Shown here one piece after another: positions 21,131 through 28,695 of a stretch of DNA of 64,000 nt. Numbering within the stretch: the stretch's first letter is position 1; every line of letters begins with the position of its first letter. The position numbers and the translations under genes were made by a program. The notes beneath the pieces were generated by a model that ran no database searches, was not told where the DNA came from, and saw only the letters and a program-made list of their open reading frames with translations. The DNA is taken from NCBI RefSeq assembly GCF_051954455.1, contig NZ_JBQCHS010000016.1, positions 9,015 to 73,014 on the forward strand. Reading direction: 5' to 3'. This stretch comes from Pseudolysinimonas sp051954455. Lineage in GTDB: Bacteria > Actinomycetota > Actinomycetes > Actinomycetales > Microbacteriaceae.

Positions 21131-22941
21131 GCGGCCTGCAGGGCTACCTGCCTGACCTCCTCCCGCTCGTCATGGACGGGCTCGAGGCGGACGCGCGCAA
21201 GGCCAAGTACGTCACCGACCCCGTGCTTTGGGCCAAGGACATCCTCGGCGTCGAGCTGTGGTGGAAGCAGCAGGACATCGCCTACGCGATCGCCCGCGGC
21301 GACAAGAAGTCGGTCGCCGTGCGCGCCGGCCACGGTGTCGGCAAGAGCTTCCTCTCCGCCGTGCTCGTGTGCTGGTGGATCGACGTGCACCCGCTCGGCA
21401 CTGCCTTCGTCGCCACCACGGCGCCCTCCGCGGCCCAGGTGAAGGCCATCCTCTGGCGAGAGATTCGGACTCTGCACCAGCGCTCCGTCGAGCGCCACAA
21501 GGAGTTCCTGCACCTGCAGAAGGCCGGCAAGGACGCCAGCGCCTACCCCGACCACGCGCTCCCCGGCTACATCACCGGCAACGACGAGTGGAAGACGCCG
21601 CTCGGCGTGCTCGTCGCCCAGGGCCGCAAGCCGCCGGACCACAAGGAGGACGCCTTCCAGGGCATCCACGCCCAGTACGTGCTCGCCATCGGCGACGAGG
21701 CCGTCGGGCTAAACGAGGCCATGATCGACTCGCTGTCGAACATCACCTCGAACGACACCTCGCGCCGTCTGCTGATCGCCAACCCGACCAACCCGGCATC
21801 CCGCCTCGGCCAGATCTTCTCCGGCAAGATCAACGACAAGACGGGCGAGGAGTACGGCGCCAGCTGGGACCTCCACGCCATCTCCGTGCTTGACAGCCCC
21901 AACTTCCACGGCGCCGGCCGCTGCCCCGACGACTGCGAGCGCAAGGTCGAGCACGACCAGCTGCCGTTCGGCCTGGGCATGTCCGAGGAGGCGCTGCGCG
22001 CGCTCTCGGGCCCCACGTACGTCGAGGAGAAGCGCATCGAGTTCGGCGAGGACTCGCCGCGCTACCGCTCGCGCGTGCTCGGCATGTTCGCCTACGACGC
22101 CGGCAACAACCTCTTCACCGAGTACGCCCTCGGCAAGGCCCGCGACGCGGAGTGCTTCGTCGAGGACCCGACCGGCGGCTACCTCGGCGTCGACGTCGCC
22201 CGCGCCGAGTCCGGTGACTCGACCTTCGTCTACCACGCGGTCAACGGGCTCATGTACGACTGGGTCGACGTCGAGCACGAGGATGGCCACGTCACCAGCG
22301 AGCTCGGCCCCGTCGGGGTGCGCCAGGGCACCAAGATCCGCCTCGTCGACTCCTTCCGCGGCCGCCCGTTCTCCGACCGCATCGAAGACGACCCCAACGG
22401 CGGCACCCGCCGCATCATTGGCCAGGCGACGCTCATCCACCAGCACGCCGTGGAGCTCGGCGTCTCCCAGGTCCGCGTCGACGGCTCGGGTATCGGCCAG
22501 GGCCTCATCGACGCGCTCTTCTCGATCGACCTCAAGGGGCGCCCGCGGCCGTACACGATCGTCAACATGCTCGGCTCGCACTCGAGCCCGAACATCGACG
22601 TGTGGCGCAACGACCGTGCGTTCCAGTACGACAAGCTGCGCGAGCGCATGGAGCAGGGGCTCGTCGACCTCGACCCCGCCGACGCGCTGCTGTTCGAGCA
22701 GCTGGGCGACATCCTCTACGAGGAGGGTCCGCCGAAGGGCGCCATCCAGATCGAGTCCAAGGAGTCCATGCACAAGCGCGGCGTGAAGTCGCCGGACGCG
22801 GCCGACACCTGCTACTACGCCGCCGCGATCCTACCGGGCATCGACTCCCCGCTGAACCGCGCGAAGAAGGGCGACACCTTCTTCCAGGACCCGTGGGCGA
22901 TGCTCCGGCAGAAGCGCGACTACGCCGGCGCGCCCATGTAG
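21127..22941 (+). CDS. Terminase large subunit (604 aa)
   Basis: GTG 21127 overlaps the small-subunit stop. N-terminal ATPase with Walker A AGHGVGKS (67-74) and Walker B VLAIGDE (D190, E191); C-terminal RNase H-like nuclease starting GVDVARAESGDS (D356) and ending with SPDAADTCYYAA. The motor packages DNA into the prohead through the portal and cuts it. Longer upstream frames are shadows. Length is normal, so packaging is probably intact. Confidence 0.92.
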   Translation: MSGLQGYLPDLLPLVMDGLEADARKAKYVTDPVLWAKDILGVELWWKQQDIAYAIARGDKKSVAVRAGHGVGKSFLSAVLVCWWIDVHPLGTAFVATTAPSAAQVKAILWREIRTLHQRSVERHKEFLHLQKAGKDASAYPDHALPGYITGNDEWKTPLGVLVAQGRKPPDHKEDAFQGIHAQYVLAIGDEAVGLNEAMIDSLSNITSNDTSRRLLIANPTNPASRLGQIFSGKINDKTGEEYGASWDLHAISVLDSPNFHGAGRCPDDCERKVEHDQLPFGLGMSEEALRALSGPTYVEEKRIEFGEDSPRYRSRVLGMFAYDAGNNLFTEYALGKARDAECFVEDPTGGYLGVDVARAESGDSTFVYHAVNGLMYDWVDVEHEDGHVTSELGPVGVRQGTKIRLVDSFRGRPFSDRIEDDPNGGTRRIIGQATLIHQHAVELGVSQVRVDGSGIGQGLIDALFSIDLKGRPRPYTIVNMLGSHSSPNIDVWRNDRAFQYDKLRERMEQGLVDLDPADALLFEQLGDILYEEGPPKGAIQIESKESMHKRGVKSPDAADTCYYAAAILPGIDSPLNRAKKGDTFFQDPWAMLRQKRDYAGAPM

Positions 22942-22951
22942 CCGGCCCCGC

Positions 22952-22992
22952 TTTCTGGGAAAATCCTGAATGCAGGCTGTAAACTCCCGAAT
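22952..22992 (+). promoter_or_regulatory. Late promoter of the portal gene, leaderless
   Basis: TTTCTGGGAA (22952-22961) is followed by TAAACT (22980-22985), seven bases before the GTG at 22993. It aligns well with the terminase promoter over about 34 bases. Confidence 0.6.
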
Positions 22993-24606
22993 GTGAGTCC
23001 TGTAGCCGCCGAACCCGTCCACGAGGGCACCGCCACCGCGATGGCGCTCCGCGAGGACCAGGTCGAGATGCTCGAGCAGCTGCTCGACCACCAGCAGACC
23101 ATCAACCAGAGCCTCCTCGAGCAGGTGCGCTGGAACGCGATGCTCGCCGGCGAGGATCTGGGATGGTCCGCCGTCTCGGGCGGGGGCGTCACCCGCGAAG
23201 GACCCGACCTCGTCCAGGCCAAGGAGTGGGCGGAGAAGCTCCGCGAGGCGCTCGGCAACGTCCACATGATGCAGGGCCTTCGGCTGCGCACGAACAACAT
23301 CTGGTCGGGCGGCATCCACTACAACAAGGAGGCCCTCCCGGAGGGCTCGGGGCGCGGCCAGCAGACCGCCAAGCGCGTGCGCGACCCGCTCAACCAGCGC
23401 AACTTCTTCGGCAAGCAGGCCCACGACGAGCGCGAGTCCGCGCTCTACACCGACGGGATCTACCTCGTCCTGGGCGACCCCAGCGACTGGTCCCTCGAGC
23501 CCATCTCGATCATGGACATCGGCGCGATCGCCTACAACCCGAAGCGTGCGGACGAAATCATCGCCTACCGCCACGACTACCAGGACTTCTCGGGCCCGGA
23601 GCCCGTGTCTCGCAAGGAGTGGCACTACACCGACCTCGCCATCGGCCGCCGCGGCCGCGCCGGCTTCGGCGTCAAGGTGCAGCAGGGCGAGACGGCCCCC
23701 GACGAGCGCGTGATCTTCGACCAGATGGTCAACACGCAGGTCGGCTGGACCCTCGGCGTCCCCGACTCCCTGCTGGCGTACGCGTGGGCGAAGGTCTACC
23801 GCGACTTCGTGATGAACGGCAAGGTCACCACCGACGCCATGGCGCAGTTCGCCTTCCAGGTCGCCACCGGCACCAAGAAGGAGACCGATACCGCGGCCGC
23901 TCGGCTGGCCGAGCCCTCGGACGCCGGCGCCACGCTCGTCGGAGCCAACACGCTCGTCCCGCTCGCCACCACCGGCAAGGCCTACGACTTCTCGGCCGGC
24001 CGGCCGCTCCTTGCGATCGTCGCCTCGGCGCTCGAGGTCTCGCTCGTCTCCCTCGCCTCGGACTCCGAGGGGCAGACCGCTGCGGCCACCACGCTCGACC
24101 TCCCCACCCGCCTCGCCATGGAGTCGCGCCGTCAGCTCCACGTCGACTTCGACTACCGCGTGCTCACCTGGATGGGCGCCGGCCAGGGCCAGAACACCCC
24201 CGAGCTCGAGGTCACCTTCTCCTCCCTCGACGACAAGGCCGACGTCTATCGCGAGCTGCAGGCGCTCATCCTCGCGCTCAACTCCGGGCTGTACGAGCCG
24301 GAGCCGATCGAGCGCCGCATCTCTCAGCTGCTCGAGGTCACCGGCAACACCGTGCCGACCGACTGGATCCACCCGAACACCCTCAAGGCCCTCAAGGCAC
24401 AGGCCAAGATCAAGGCCGATGCCGCGCCGGCGCCCGCCACGGACCCCGCCGCCGGCGACACCACCCAGACCCCCGGCGTCAACGCCGCGGGCTCGCAGGG
24501 GAAGGGCGCCACCAGCTCCACCGCCTCGCCCGAGCAGGGCCGCAGCAAGGCTTCCGGCAAGGGTGGCGACAAGGGCAACGACATCCGCACGGACACGAAG
24601 AAGTAG
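22993..24606 (+). CDS. Portal protein (537 aa)
   Basis: GTG 22993. Position between terminase and protease, size near 500 residues, an N-terminal charged helix (DQVEMLEQLLDHQQTINQSL), a mixed body, and a C-terminal long helix followed by a low-complexity Ala/Gly/Ser/Lys tail after residue 475 all fit actinophage portal proteins. The dodecameric portal forms the DNA channel and the attachment point for connector and tail. Sequence signatures are weak, so the call relies partly on context. Confidence 0.82.
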   Translation: MSPVAAEPVHEGTATAMALREDQVEMLEQLLDHQQTINQSLLEQVRWNAMLAGEDLGWSAVSGGGVTREGPDLVQAKEWAEKLREALGNVHMMQGLRLRTNNIWSGGIHYNKEALPEGSGRGQQTAKRVRDPLNQRNFFGKQAHDERESALYTDGIYLVLGDPSDWSLEPISIMDIGAIAYNPKRADEIIAYRHDYQDFSGPEPVSRKEWHYTDLAIGRRGRAGFGVKVQQGETAPDERVIFDQMVNTQVGWTLGVPDSLLAYAWAKVYRDFVMNGKVTTDAMAQFAFQVATGTKKETDTAAARLAEPSDAGATLVGANTLVPLATTGKAYDFSAGRPLLAIVASALEVSLVSLASDSEGQTAAATTLDLPTRLAMESRRQLHVDFDYRVLTWMGAGQGQNTPELEVTFSSLDDKADVYRELQALILALNSGLYEPEPIERRISQLLEVTGNTVPTDWIHPNTLKALKAQAKIKADAAPAPATDPAAGDTTQTPGVNAAGSQGKGATSSTASPEQGRSKASGKGGDKGNDIRTDTKK

Positions 24607-24613
24607 CCAGCTA
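24604..24613. promoter_or_regulatory. Element operator overlapping the portal stop codon
   Basis: TAGCCAGCTA followed by AT; its first three bases are the portal TAG stop. It lies 22 bases before the -35 of the protease promoter. Confidence 0.68.
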
Positions 24614-24634
24614 ATCGCCTAGCTGGACGTTTTC

Positions 24635-24669
24635 TGGACGTTTCCTGGGAGTCACCATAGAGTGGCCTC
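24635..24669 (+). promoter_or_regulatory. Late promoter of the protease gene, leaderless
   Basis: TGGACG (24635-24640), 17-base spacer containing TTTCCTGGGAG, then TAGAGT (24658-24663), six bases before the GTG. The 19-base word CTGGACGTTTCCTGGGAGT matches the terminase promoter except at one base. Confidence 0.68.
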
Positions 24670-25620
24670 GTGCCCCAGGAACTGCTCCTCTGCGAGGAGG
24701 CGAAGACCGCCACGAAGACGCCCACCGGCCGGTGGCGCGCCATCCTCGCCGTCCCCGGCAAGGGCAGCTCGGGCAACTACTCGCGCGAGATGCTCGCGGA
24801 GTACGGCCCCAAGGCCTTCCCGGCCGGCATGAAGGCGTACCTGACCCACGACGAGAAGCGCGATCCGCGCGACCTCCTGGGCCACTACCCGGACGGTGCC
24901 TGGTTCGACCCGGATGAGGGTGTCGACGGCGCGCTCGTCTCGGAGCTCGAGCCCCTGCCGAGCAAGCGCGCCTTCGTCGAGGAGGTCGCGCCGCACGTCG
25001 CGCTCTCGCTCTTCGCCATGGGCAAGAAGGACGACGCCGGCAACATCACCGAGCTGCTCGCTCATCGGACCAACGGCGTCGACATGGTCGGCTACGGCGG
25101 CCTCGAGGGCTCGAGCCTCGGCAGCCAGATTTTCGAGCGAGCGCAGACGCTCCTCGAAGCCAGTCGTACCGCCGAGACGGTCTCGTCGGTCGAGAAGGAG
25201 AACAGCATGACCCCCGAGCAGATCGCTGCTCTCGTGGAGGGCCTCAAGGGCGCCTTCGCGGAGAGCCTCGCTCCGGTCCTGACGTTCGTCACCGAGCAGC
25301 GCGCCGCGGAGGAGGCCCGTCGTCAGGCGGAGACCGCCAACAAGGACGCCGAGCCGACCGTCAAGGAGGCCGTGGCCAAGGCCCTGGCCGACAAGAAGGC
25401 GATCGACGACGCGGAGCTCTCGGAGTCCGCCTCGGCGCGCCTCCTGGCGGCGTCGGAGAACGGCGACGACATCACCGAGGCCCTGGCCGAGGCGATCAAG
25501 GTCCGCGACGAGTACGCCTCGCGCATCACCGAGTCCACCGAGGTCACGGGCGGCCGCCGCTCCGAGACCACGACCACCCACGTCGCCGAGTCGTACTCGG
25601 TCGGCCTCTTCTCGAAGTAA
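24670..25620 (+). CDS. Capsid maturation protease fused to scaffold (316 aa)
   Basis: GTG 24670. Residues 1-160 resemble the actinophage prohead protease: GNYSREMLAEYGP, the YLTHDE segment with candidate catalytic H60, and HVALSLFAMG with candidate S113. After an acidic linker, residues 180-316 are a charged coiled coil typical of scaffold. An internal ATG at residue 180 with a perfect ribosome site can make scaffold alone. The protease should remove scaffold and trim capsid during maturation. Confidence 0.8.
   Translation: MPQELLLCEEAKTATKTPTGRWRAILAVPGKGSSGNYSREMLAEYGPKAFPAGMKAYLTHDEKRDPRDLLGHYPDGAWFDPDEGVDGALVSELEPLPSKRAFVEEVAPHVALSLFAMGKKDDAGNITELLAHRTNGVDMVGYGGLEGSSLGSQIFERAQTLLEASRTAETVSSVEKENSMTPEQIAALVEGLKGAFAESLAPVLTFVTEQRAAEEARRQAETANKDAEPTVKEAVAKALADKKAIDDAELSESASARLLAASENGDDITEALAEAIKVRDEYASRITESTEVTGGRRSETTTTHVAESYSVGLFSK
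25207..25620 (+). CDS. Nested scaffold protein from an internal start (137 aa)
   Basis: In-frame ATG 25207 follows AAGGAG (25195-25200) with six bases between, the best ribosome site in the head module. The product would be the coiled-coil C-terminal part of the protease gene. Lambda C/Nu3 uses the same arrangement to supply excess scaffold. Confidence 0.65.
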   Translation: MTPEQIAALVEGLKGAFAESLAPVLTFVTEQRAAEEARRQAETANKDAEPTVKEAVAKALADKKAIDDAELSESASARLLAASENGDDITEALAEAIKVRDEYASRITESTEVTGGRRSETTTTHVAESYSVGLFSK

Positions 25621-25631
25621 GGAGACCTGAC

Positions 25632-26069
25632 ATGGCGCAGACCACCAAGGTCAAGCAGATCTTCGCCGACATCGAGTCGACGCGTGAGGTCTGGAAGCTC
25701 CCCGCGGCCACGCCGGGTCACACGATCGTCGCGGTCAACGGCCGCGTCGGCGTGACCATCGCCGGCACCCCGGGGCAGGTCCAGTCGATCGCGCTCGGCA
25801 CGACCGGCTTCCAGATCAGCGGCATCCCGCTGCCCGACAACGGCCAGGCGCCGCTCCACTCGACGGTGCACACCACGGGCACCTTCGAGGGGCCGGTCAC
25901 CGGCGGCCAGTCGACCACGGCCCAGAACACCCCGGTGTACCTGGTCATCGCGGACGGCACCCTCACCCTGACCGCCGACGGCAACAACACGGTCAAGGCC
26001 GGCGTCGTCAACTTCCCCGAGGGCTACCGCCAGTCCGGCACGGTCCTCCCGTTCAAGATCGGAGTCTGA
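25632..26069 (+). CDS. Capsid decoration protein (145 aa)
   Basis: ATG 25632 follows AAGGAG (25619-25624). Residues 20-145 are beta-rich with many Gly/Thr turns (HTIVAVNGRVGVTIAGTPG, TLTLTADGNNTVKAG). Size, position between scaffold and major capsid, and this pattern fit head decoration proteins that stabilise the shell. Confidence 0.72.
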   Translation: MAQTTKVKQIFADIESTREVWKLPAATPGHTIVAVNGRVGVTIAGTPGQVQSIALGTTGFQISGIPLPDNGQAPLHSTVHTTGTFEGPVTGGQSTTAQNTPVYLVIADGTLTLTADGNNTVKAGVVNFPEGYRQSGTVLPFKIGV

Positions 26070-26074
26070 GCCCC

Positions 26075-27280
26075 GTGAAGGAGTTCAAGGAGCGCGTCTA
26101 CGAGAACGCGTTCACCCTCGACGGCCGCCTGCACCCGCAGGTGGGCGTGTCCGACCGCAAGGTCAAGGAGGCCGCGCGCCTCTTCAAGGGCGCCATGGCC
26201 GGCAACCTCGAGCTCGACTACAAGCTGCGCGAGGCGGTGACGTCGACCGACGCCTCCGTCAACCTCACGCACGCGATCAACCTCGAGTTCGTCCCGCAGT
26301 ACGACCGTGAGGTCCACCAGCTCGGCGCCTGGGCGACCACGCGCACGGTGCCGGACTTCCGGCCGGCGTTCCTCTACTCGATCTACACGGGCGAGGGCGA
26401 CGAGACGAGCGACGAGGACGCGACCCACGAGTCGCACCTCCGCGGCAACGTGCTCGACGAGCACGGTGACCTCCCCGTCGTGCCCGAGGGCGCGCCGTAC
26501 CCGATGGTCTCCATGCAGGGCGGCGTCGAGGGCTACTACCAGAAGCTGCGCAAGCGCGGTCTGCGGATCGACTGGACGTGGGAGGCGCGGGTCAACGACA
26601 CCGTCGGCTTCTTCGAGCAGCTCCCGGGCGAGCTCCTGGCGGTCACGGTCGACGGGGCCATCGCGGAGTTCTTCGACGCGCTGCTCTCGGTGACCAACGC
26701 CACGCAGCTGCAGGGCGGCACCGCGATCGACGGCACCGTGATCCCGGCGAAGGCGGTGCTCTCCCCGGAGGCCGTCCAGCAGGCGATCAAGGAGCGCGCG
26801 CTCCGCAAGATCAAGGGCAACAAGATCGGGAAGGCGACGAGCTACAACCTCTTCCTCCCGATCGGCGGCGCGGACGAGTGGGAGTTCATGCTCAAGCGGC
26901 GTGTGCTCGAGTTCCACAACGGCTCGTTCGTCGAGGCGGGCGACCGCTTCAACGTCACCGCGCTGGCCTCGGTCACGCCCGTCGAGCACGAGCGGATCAA
27001 CGAGGGCGAGTGGTTCCTCGTCCCGGCGCCGGGCTCGACCCGCCGTCCGGTGATCGAGTTCCTCAACCTCCGCGGCTACGAGACGCCGGAGCTGCGCGTG
27101 CAGAACCTCACCGGCTCGTACGTCGGCGGCGGCGCGATCGCCCCGTTCCAGGGCTCCTTCGACACCGACTCGCTGGCGTACCGCCTCCGCGTCGTGAAGG
27201 GCGCCGTGCTCTGGAACGAGTACCACATCATCTGGTCGGACGGCACCGGCGGGCAGATCACCCGCCCGACGTCCGACTAG
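26075..27280 (+). CDS. Major capsid protein (401 aa)
   Basis: GTG 26075. The last large gene of the head module, of usual length for an HK97-fold coat protein. N-terminal helix (ERVYENAFTLDGRL), an extended middle with acidic GEGDETSDEDATHES, and a C-terminal domain with strands (YNLFLPIGGADEWEFML, EHERINEGEWFLVPAPG). No clear delta-domain cleavage is seen. A terminator follows. Confidence 0.82.
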   Translation: MKEFKERVYENAFTLDGRLHPQVGVSDRKVKEAARLFKGAMAGNLELDYKLREAVTSTDASVNLTHAINLEFVPQYDREVHQLGAWATTRTVPDFRPAFLYSIYTGEGDETSDEDATHESHLRGNVLDEHGDLPVVPEGAPYPMVSMQGGVEGYYQKLRKRGLRIDWTWEARVNDTVGFFEQLPGELLAVTVDGAIAEFFDALLSVTNATQLQGGTAIDGTVIPAKAVLSPEAVQQAIKERALRKIKGNKIGKATSYNLFLPIGGADEWEFMLKRRVLEFHNGSFVEAGDRFNVTALASVTPVEHERINEGEWFLVPAPGSTRRPVIEFLNLRGYETPELRVQNLTGSYVGGGAIAPFQGSFDTDSLAYRLRVVKGAVLWNEYHIIWSDGTGGQITRPTSD

Positions 27281-27297
27281 GGCCCGGCACAACACCG

Positions 27298-27331
27298 AGG
27301 GGCTCATCCGCTGCGGCGGGTGGGCCCCTTT
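27298..27331 (+). terminator. Terminator after the major capsid gene
   Basis: AGGGGCTCATCCGC (27298-27311) pairs with GCGGGTGGGCCCCT (27316-27329), two wobbles, followed by TT. A full stop here means the connector gene needs its own promoter, as found. Confidence 0.75.
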
Positions 27332-27343
27332 GGCGTGTCGGAT

Positions 27344-27353
27344 TAGCTAGCTA
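27344..27353. promoter_or_regulatory. Element operator, exact TAGC-NN-GCTA copy
   Basis: TAGCTAGCTA with T before and TT after, just downstream of the capsid terminator. Confidence 0.68.
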
Positions 27354-27418
27354 TTGGACCTGGATGCTCGCTGAACGTAGCCTGGACGCGTACGCGGCTC
27401 CCTCCTCCCGTACAGCGG

Positions 27419-27451
27419 GCCCCCGGGCGTGAGGATCAACCGCCCGGGGGC
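27419..27451. terminator. Perfect 11-bp hairpin before the connector gene
   Basis: GCCCCCGGGCG (27419-27429) pairs perfectly with CGCCCGGGGGC (27441-27451). No long T-run follows, so it may end read-through or act as a processing or regulatory structure. Confidence 0.5.
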
Positions 27452-27470
27452 TTGACCAGCTCGTCGTCAA

Positions 27471-27498
27471 TCCTGGGAGCTTGCTGTACGCTGGCTGC
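27471..27498 (+). promoter_or_regulatory. Late promoter of the connector gene, leaderless
   Basis: TCCTGGGAG (27471-27479) then TACGCT (27487-27492), six bases before ATG 27499. TCGTCA lies 17 bases before the -10 and may act as -35. The shared word TCCTGGGAG-N-TTGCTG is also in the terminase promoter. Confidence 0.6.
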
Positions 27499-27942
27499 AT
27501 GGCCGACCCGACCCCCGATCCGACGAACGGCGAACTGCTCGACCCCGAGACCCCGATCGGGCAGGTGCGCGAGCTCGTCGGCGACGAGACGCCGGATCCG
27601 ACGTCGAACGCCTACCTCTTCTCGGACGGCAAGATCGGCGTCGCGCTCCTCGCGTCTGGCGGCTCCCTGCTGCGCGCCTGCGGGATCCTCGTCAAGACGC
27701 TCGCGACGCAGCAGACCCTCGCCGGCAACTCGATCGCGGCCGACGACTTCAAGATCAACTCGACGAACCGCGGCACCGACCTGCTCAAGATCGCCGAGAG
27801 CTACTTCAAGGACGCGGACGCCGCGGACGCCGCCGTCGAGGCGGCCGCCTCCGCCGGCGAGCTCGTCATCGTGAACACCCGCCTGCGCAGTTCGGCGCCC
27901 GTCTACTGCGGCAACGGTCCTCTCGCGCTCGACTGGCCGTAG
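27499..27942 (+). CDS. Head-completion (connector) protein, gp6-like (147 aa)
   Basis: ATG 27499 is preferred to an upstream TTG because the -10 ends six bases before it. Residues 20-110 have the pattern of HK97 gp6-like adaptors: acidic VRELVGDETPD, a SDGKIGVALLA helix, and an Ala-rich helix after DDFKINS. Such proteins bind under the portal and receive the neck. It is the last structural gene visible; no stopper, tail terminator or tail tube gene follows before the element ends. Confidence 0.62.
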   Translation: MADPTPDPTNGELLDPETPIGQVRELVGDETPDPTSNAYLFSDGKIGVALLASGGSLLRACGILVKTLATQQTLAGNSIAADDFKINSTNRGTDLLKIAESYFKDADAADAAVEAAASAGELVIVNTRLRSSAPVYCGNGPLALDWP

Positions 27943-28196
27943 AACGGCGCCAGGCGGGGCGTGGGGCCCGGCCACTGGTCCTCGCGCCCGTACCGCCACA
28001 GCGCGACCGCGGCGTCCCTGAGCGACGTCGTGCGCCCGATGGGGACCGCTTCGTCGCCGCGGCGCAGCCAGACCTCGAGGCCGTCCTCCGCGGGCACGAT
28101 GGCGCCCTCGGGGTTGCCGAACCGCGTGCGGCGCATCTTCCAGCCGCCCGGCAGCCGCCGCAGCTCCTGGACCGGATGCCAGAAGCCGCTGCTCAT
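27903..28196 (-). CDS. Unknown leftward protein near the element end (97 aa)
   Basis: ATG 28196 overlaps the preceding stop as TGATG. Converges with, and overlaps by 40 bases, the connector gene. Basic, Trp- and Arg-rich (FWHPVQELRRLPGGWKMRR), with a strand-like GLEVWLRRGDEAVPIG. No family recognised. Possibly expressed in the integrated state. Confidence 0.62.
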   Translation of the reverse strand: MSSGFWHPVQELRRLPGGWKMRRTRFGNPEGAIVPAEDGLEVWLRRGDEAVPIGRTTSLRDAAVALWRYGREDQWPGPTPRLAPFYGQSSARGPLPQ

Positions 28197-28417
28197 CAGT
28201 GCGCGGCGCGCTCCGCGGCCCGGCGCTCGAGCTCGGCGCCCACGCGTGCGTCGATGTCGCGTTGCTTCTGGGCGGCGCGCTGGTTGCGCTCCACGCGCCG
28301 CGCGCGGGCGCCGATGGTCGCCTTGCTGCCGAAGCCGGTGACGCCAGCCCAGATCAGCGCGCCGGCGCCGCCGAGGATGACGATGCCGACGATGATGCCG
28401 ATGACTGCGCCTACCAT
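28196..28417 (-). CDS. Small membrane protein with basic coiled tail (73 aa)
   Basis: ATG 28417. One membrane helix, residues 1-27 (GIIVGIVILGGAGALIWAGV), then an Arg/Ala/Glu-rich helix. A TACGCT -10 lies seven bases before the ATG, so the transcript is probably leaderless. It runs opposite to the late genes beside the attachment site, a common place for lysogeny-expressed genes. Confidence 0.65.
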   Translation of the reverse strand: MVGAVIGIIVGIVILGGAGALIWAGVTGFGSKATIGARARRVERNQRAAQKQRDIDARVGAELERRAAERAAH

Positions 28418-28472
28418 GCGGGTCAGCGTAGCGGGCGCCGACGACGCGGGCGAGCCCCCGAGGGGGTGATGG

Positions 28473-28545
28473 AGCCGCCTGTGGGAATCGAACCCACGAC
28501 CTACGCTTTACGAGAGCGTCGCTCTGCCGACTGAGCTAAGGCGGC
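28473..28545 (-). tRNA. tRNA-Thr (anticodon CGT), intact, element-borne
   Basis: Complete cloverleaf on the minus strand: acceptor GCCGCCT/AGGCGGC, D arm GCTC/GAGC, anticodon stem ACGCT/AGCGT with loop CTCGTAA, T arm GTGGG/CCCAC with TTCGATT, discriminator T. Two more C bases follow. Its first 26 bases equal those of the broken copy at 28696-28736, but the anticodon stem differs (ACGCT instead of TCTCA). It probably replaces the disrupted host gene. Confidence 0.93.
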
Positions 28546-28593
28546 GGCCGTGGCCCCATGGGGCCGACGTCGAGCCTACCGGATCCTGGCCGT

Positions 28594-28611
28594 TGCCCCA
28601 TTTCTGCCCCA
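28594..28611. repeat. Paired TGCCCCA repeat near the attachment site
   Basis: TGCCCCA at 28594-28600 and 28605-28611. Similar pairs stand before the two rightward units at 10248 and 11750. It could be an integrase or excisionase arm site, or bind a regulator. Confidence 0.45.
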
Positions 28612-28639
28612 TGAGGCGGGATCCGCTCGGGCCGGGAAA

Positions 28640-28668
28640 CAAAAAACCCCCCGGCTGACCAGGGGTTC
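28640..28668 (-). terminator. Terminator between the broken and intact tRNA
   Basis: On the minus strand AACCCCTGG, loop TCAG, CCGGGGGGTT and then a T-run. It will stop transcription that enters from the host tRNA promoter, so the intact tRNA needs its own promoter. Confidence 0.75.
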
Positions 28669-28695
28669 TTCGGAAGTTGCGAGCTCGCGATTCAA

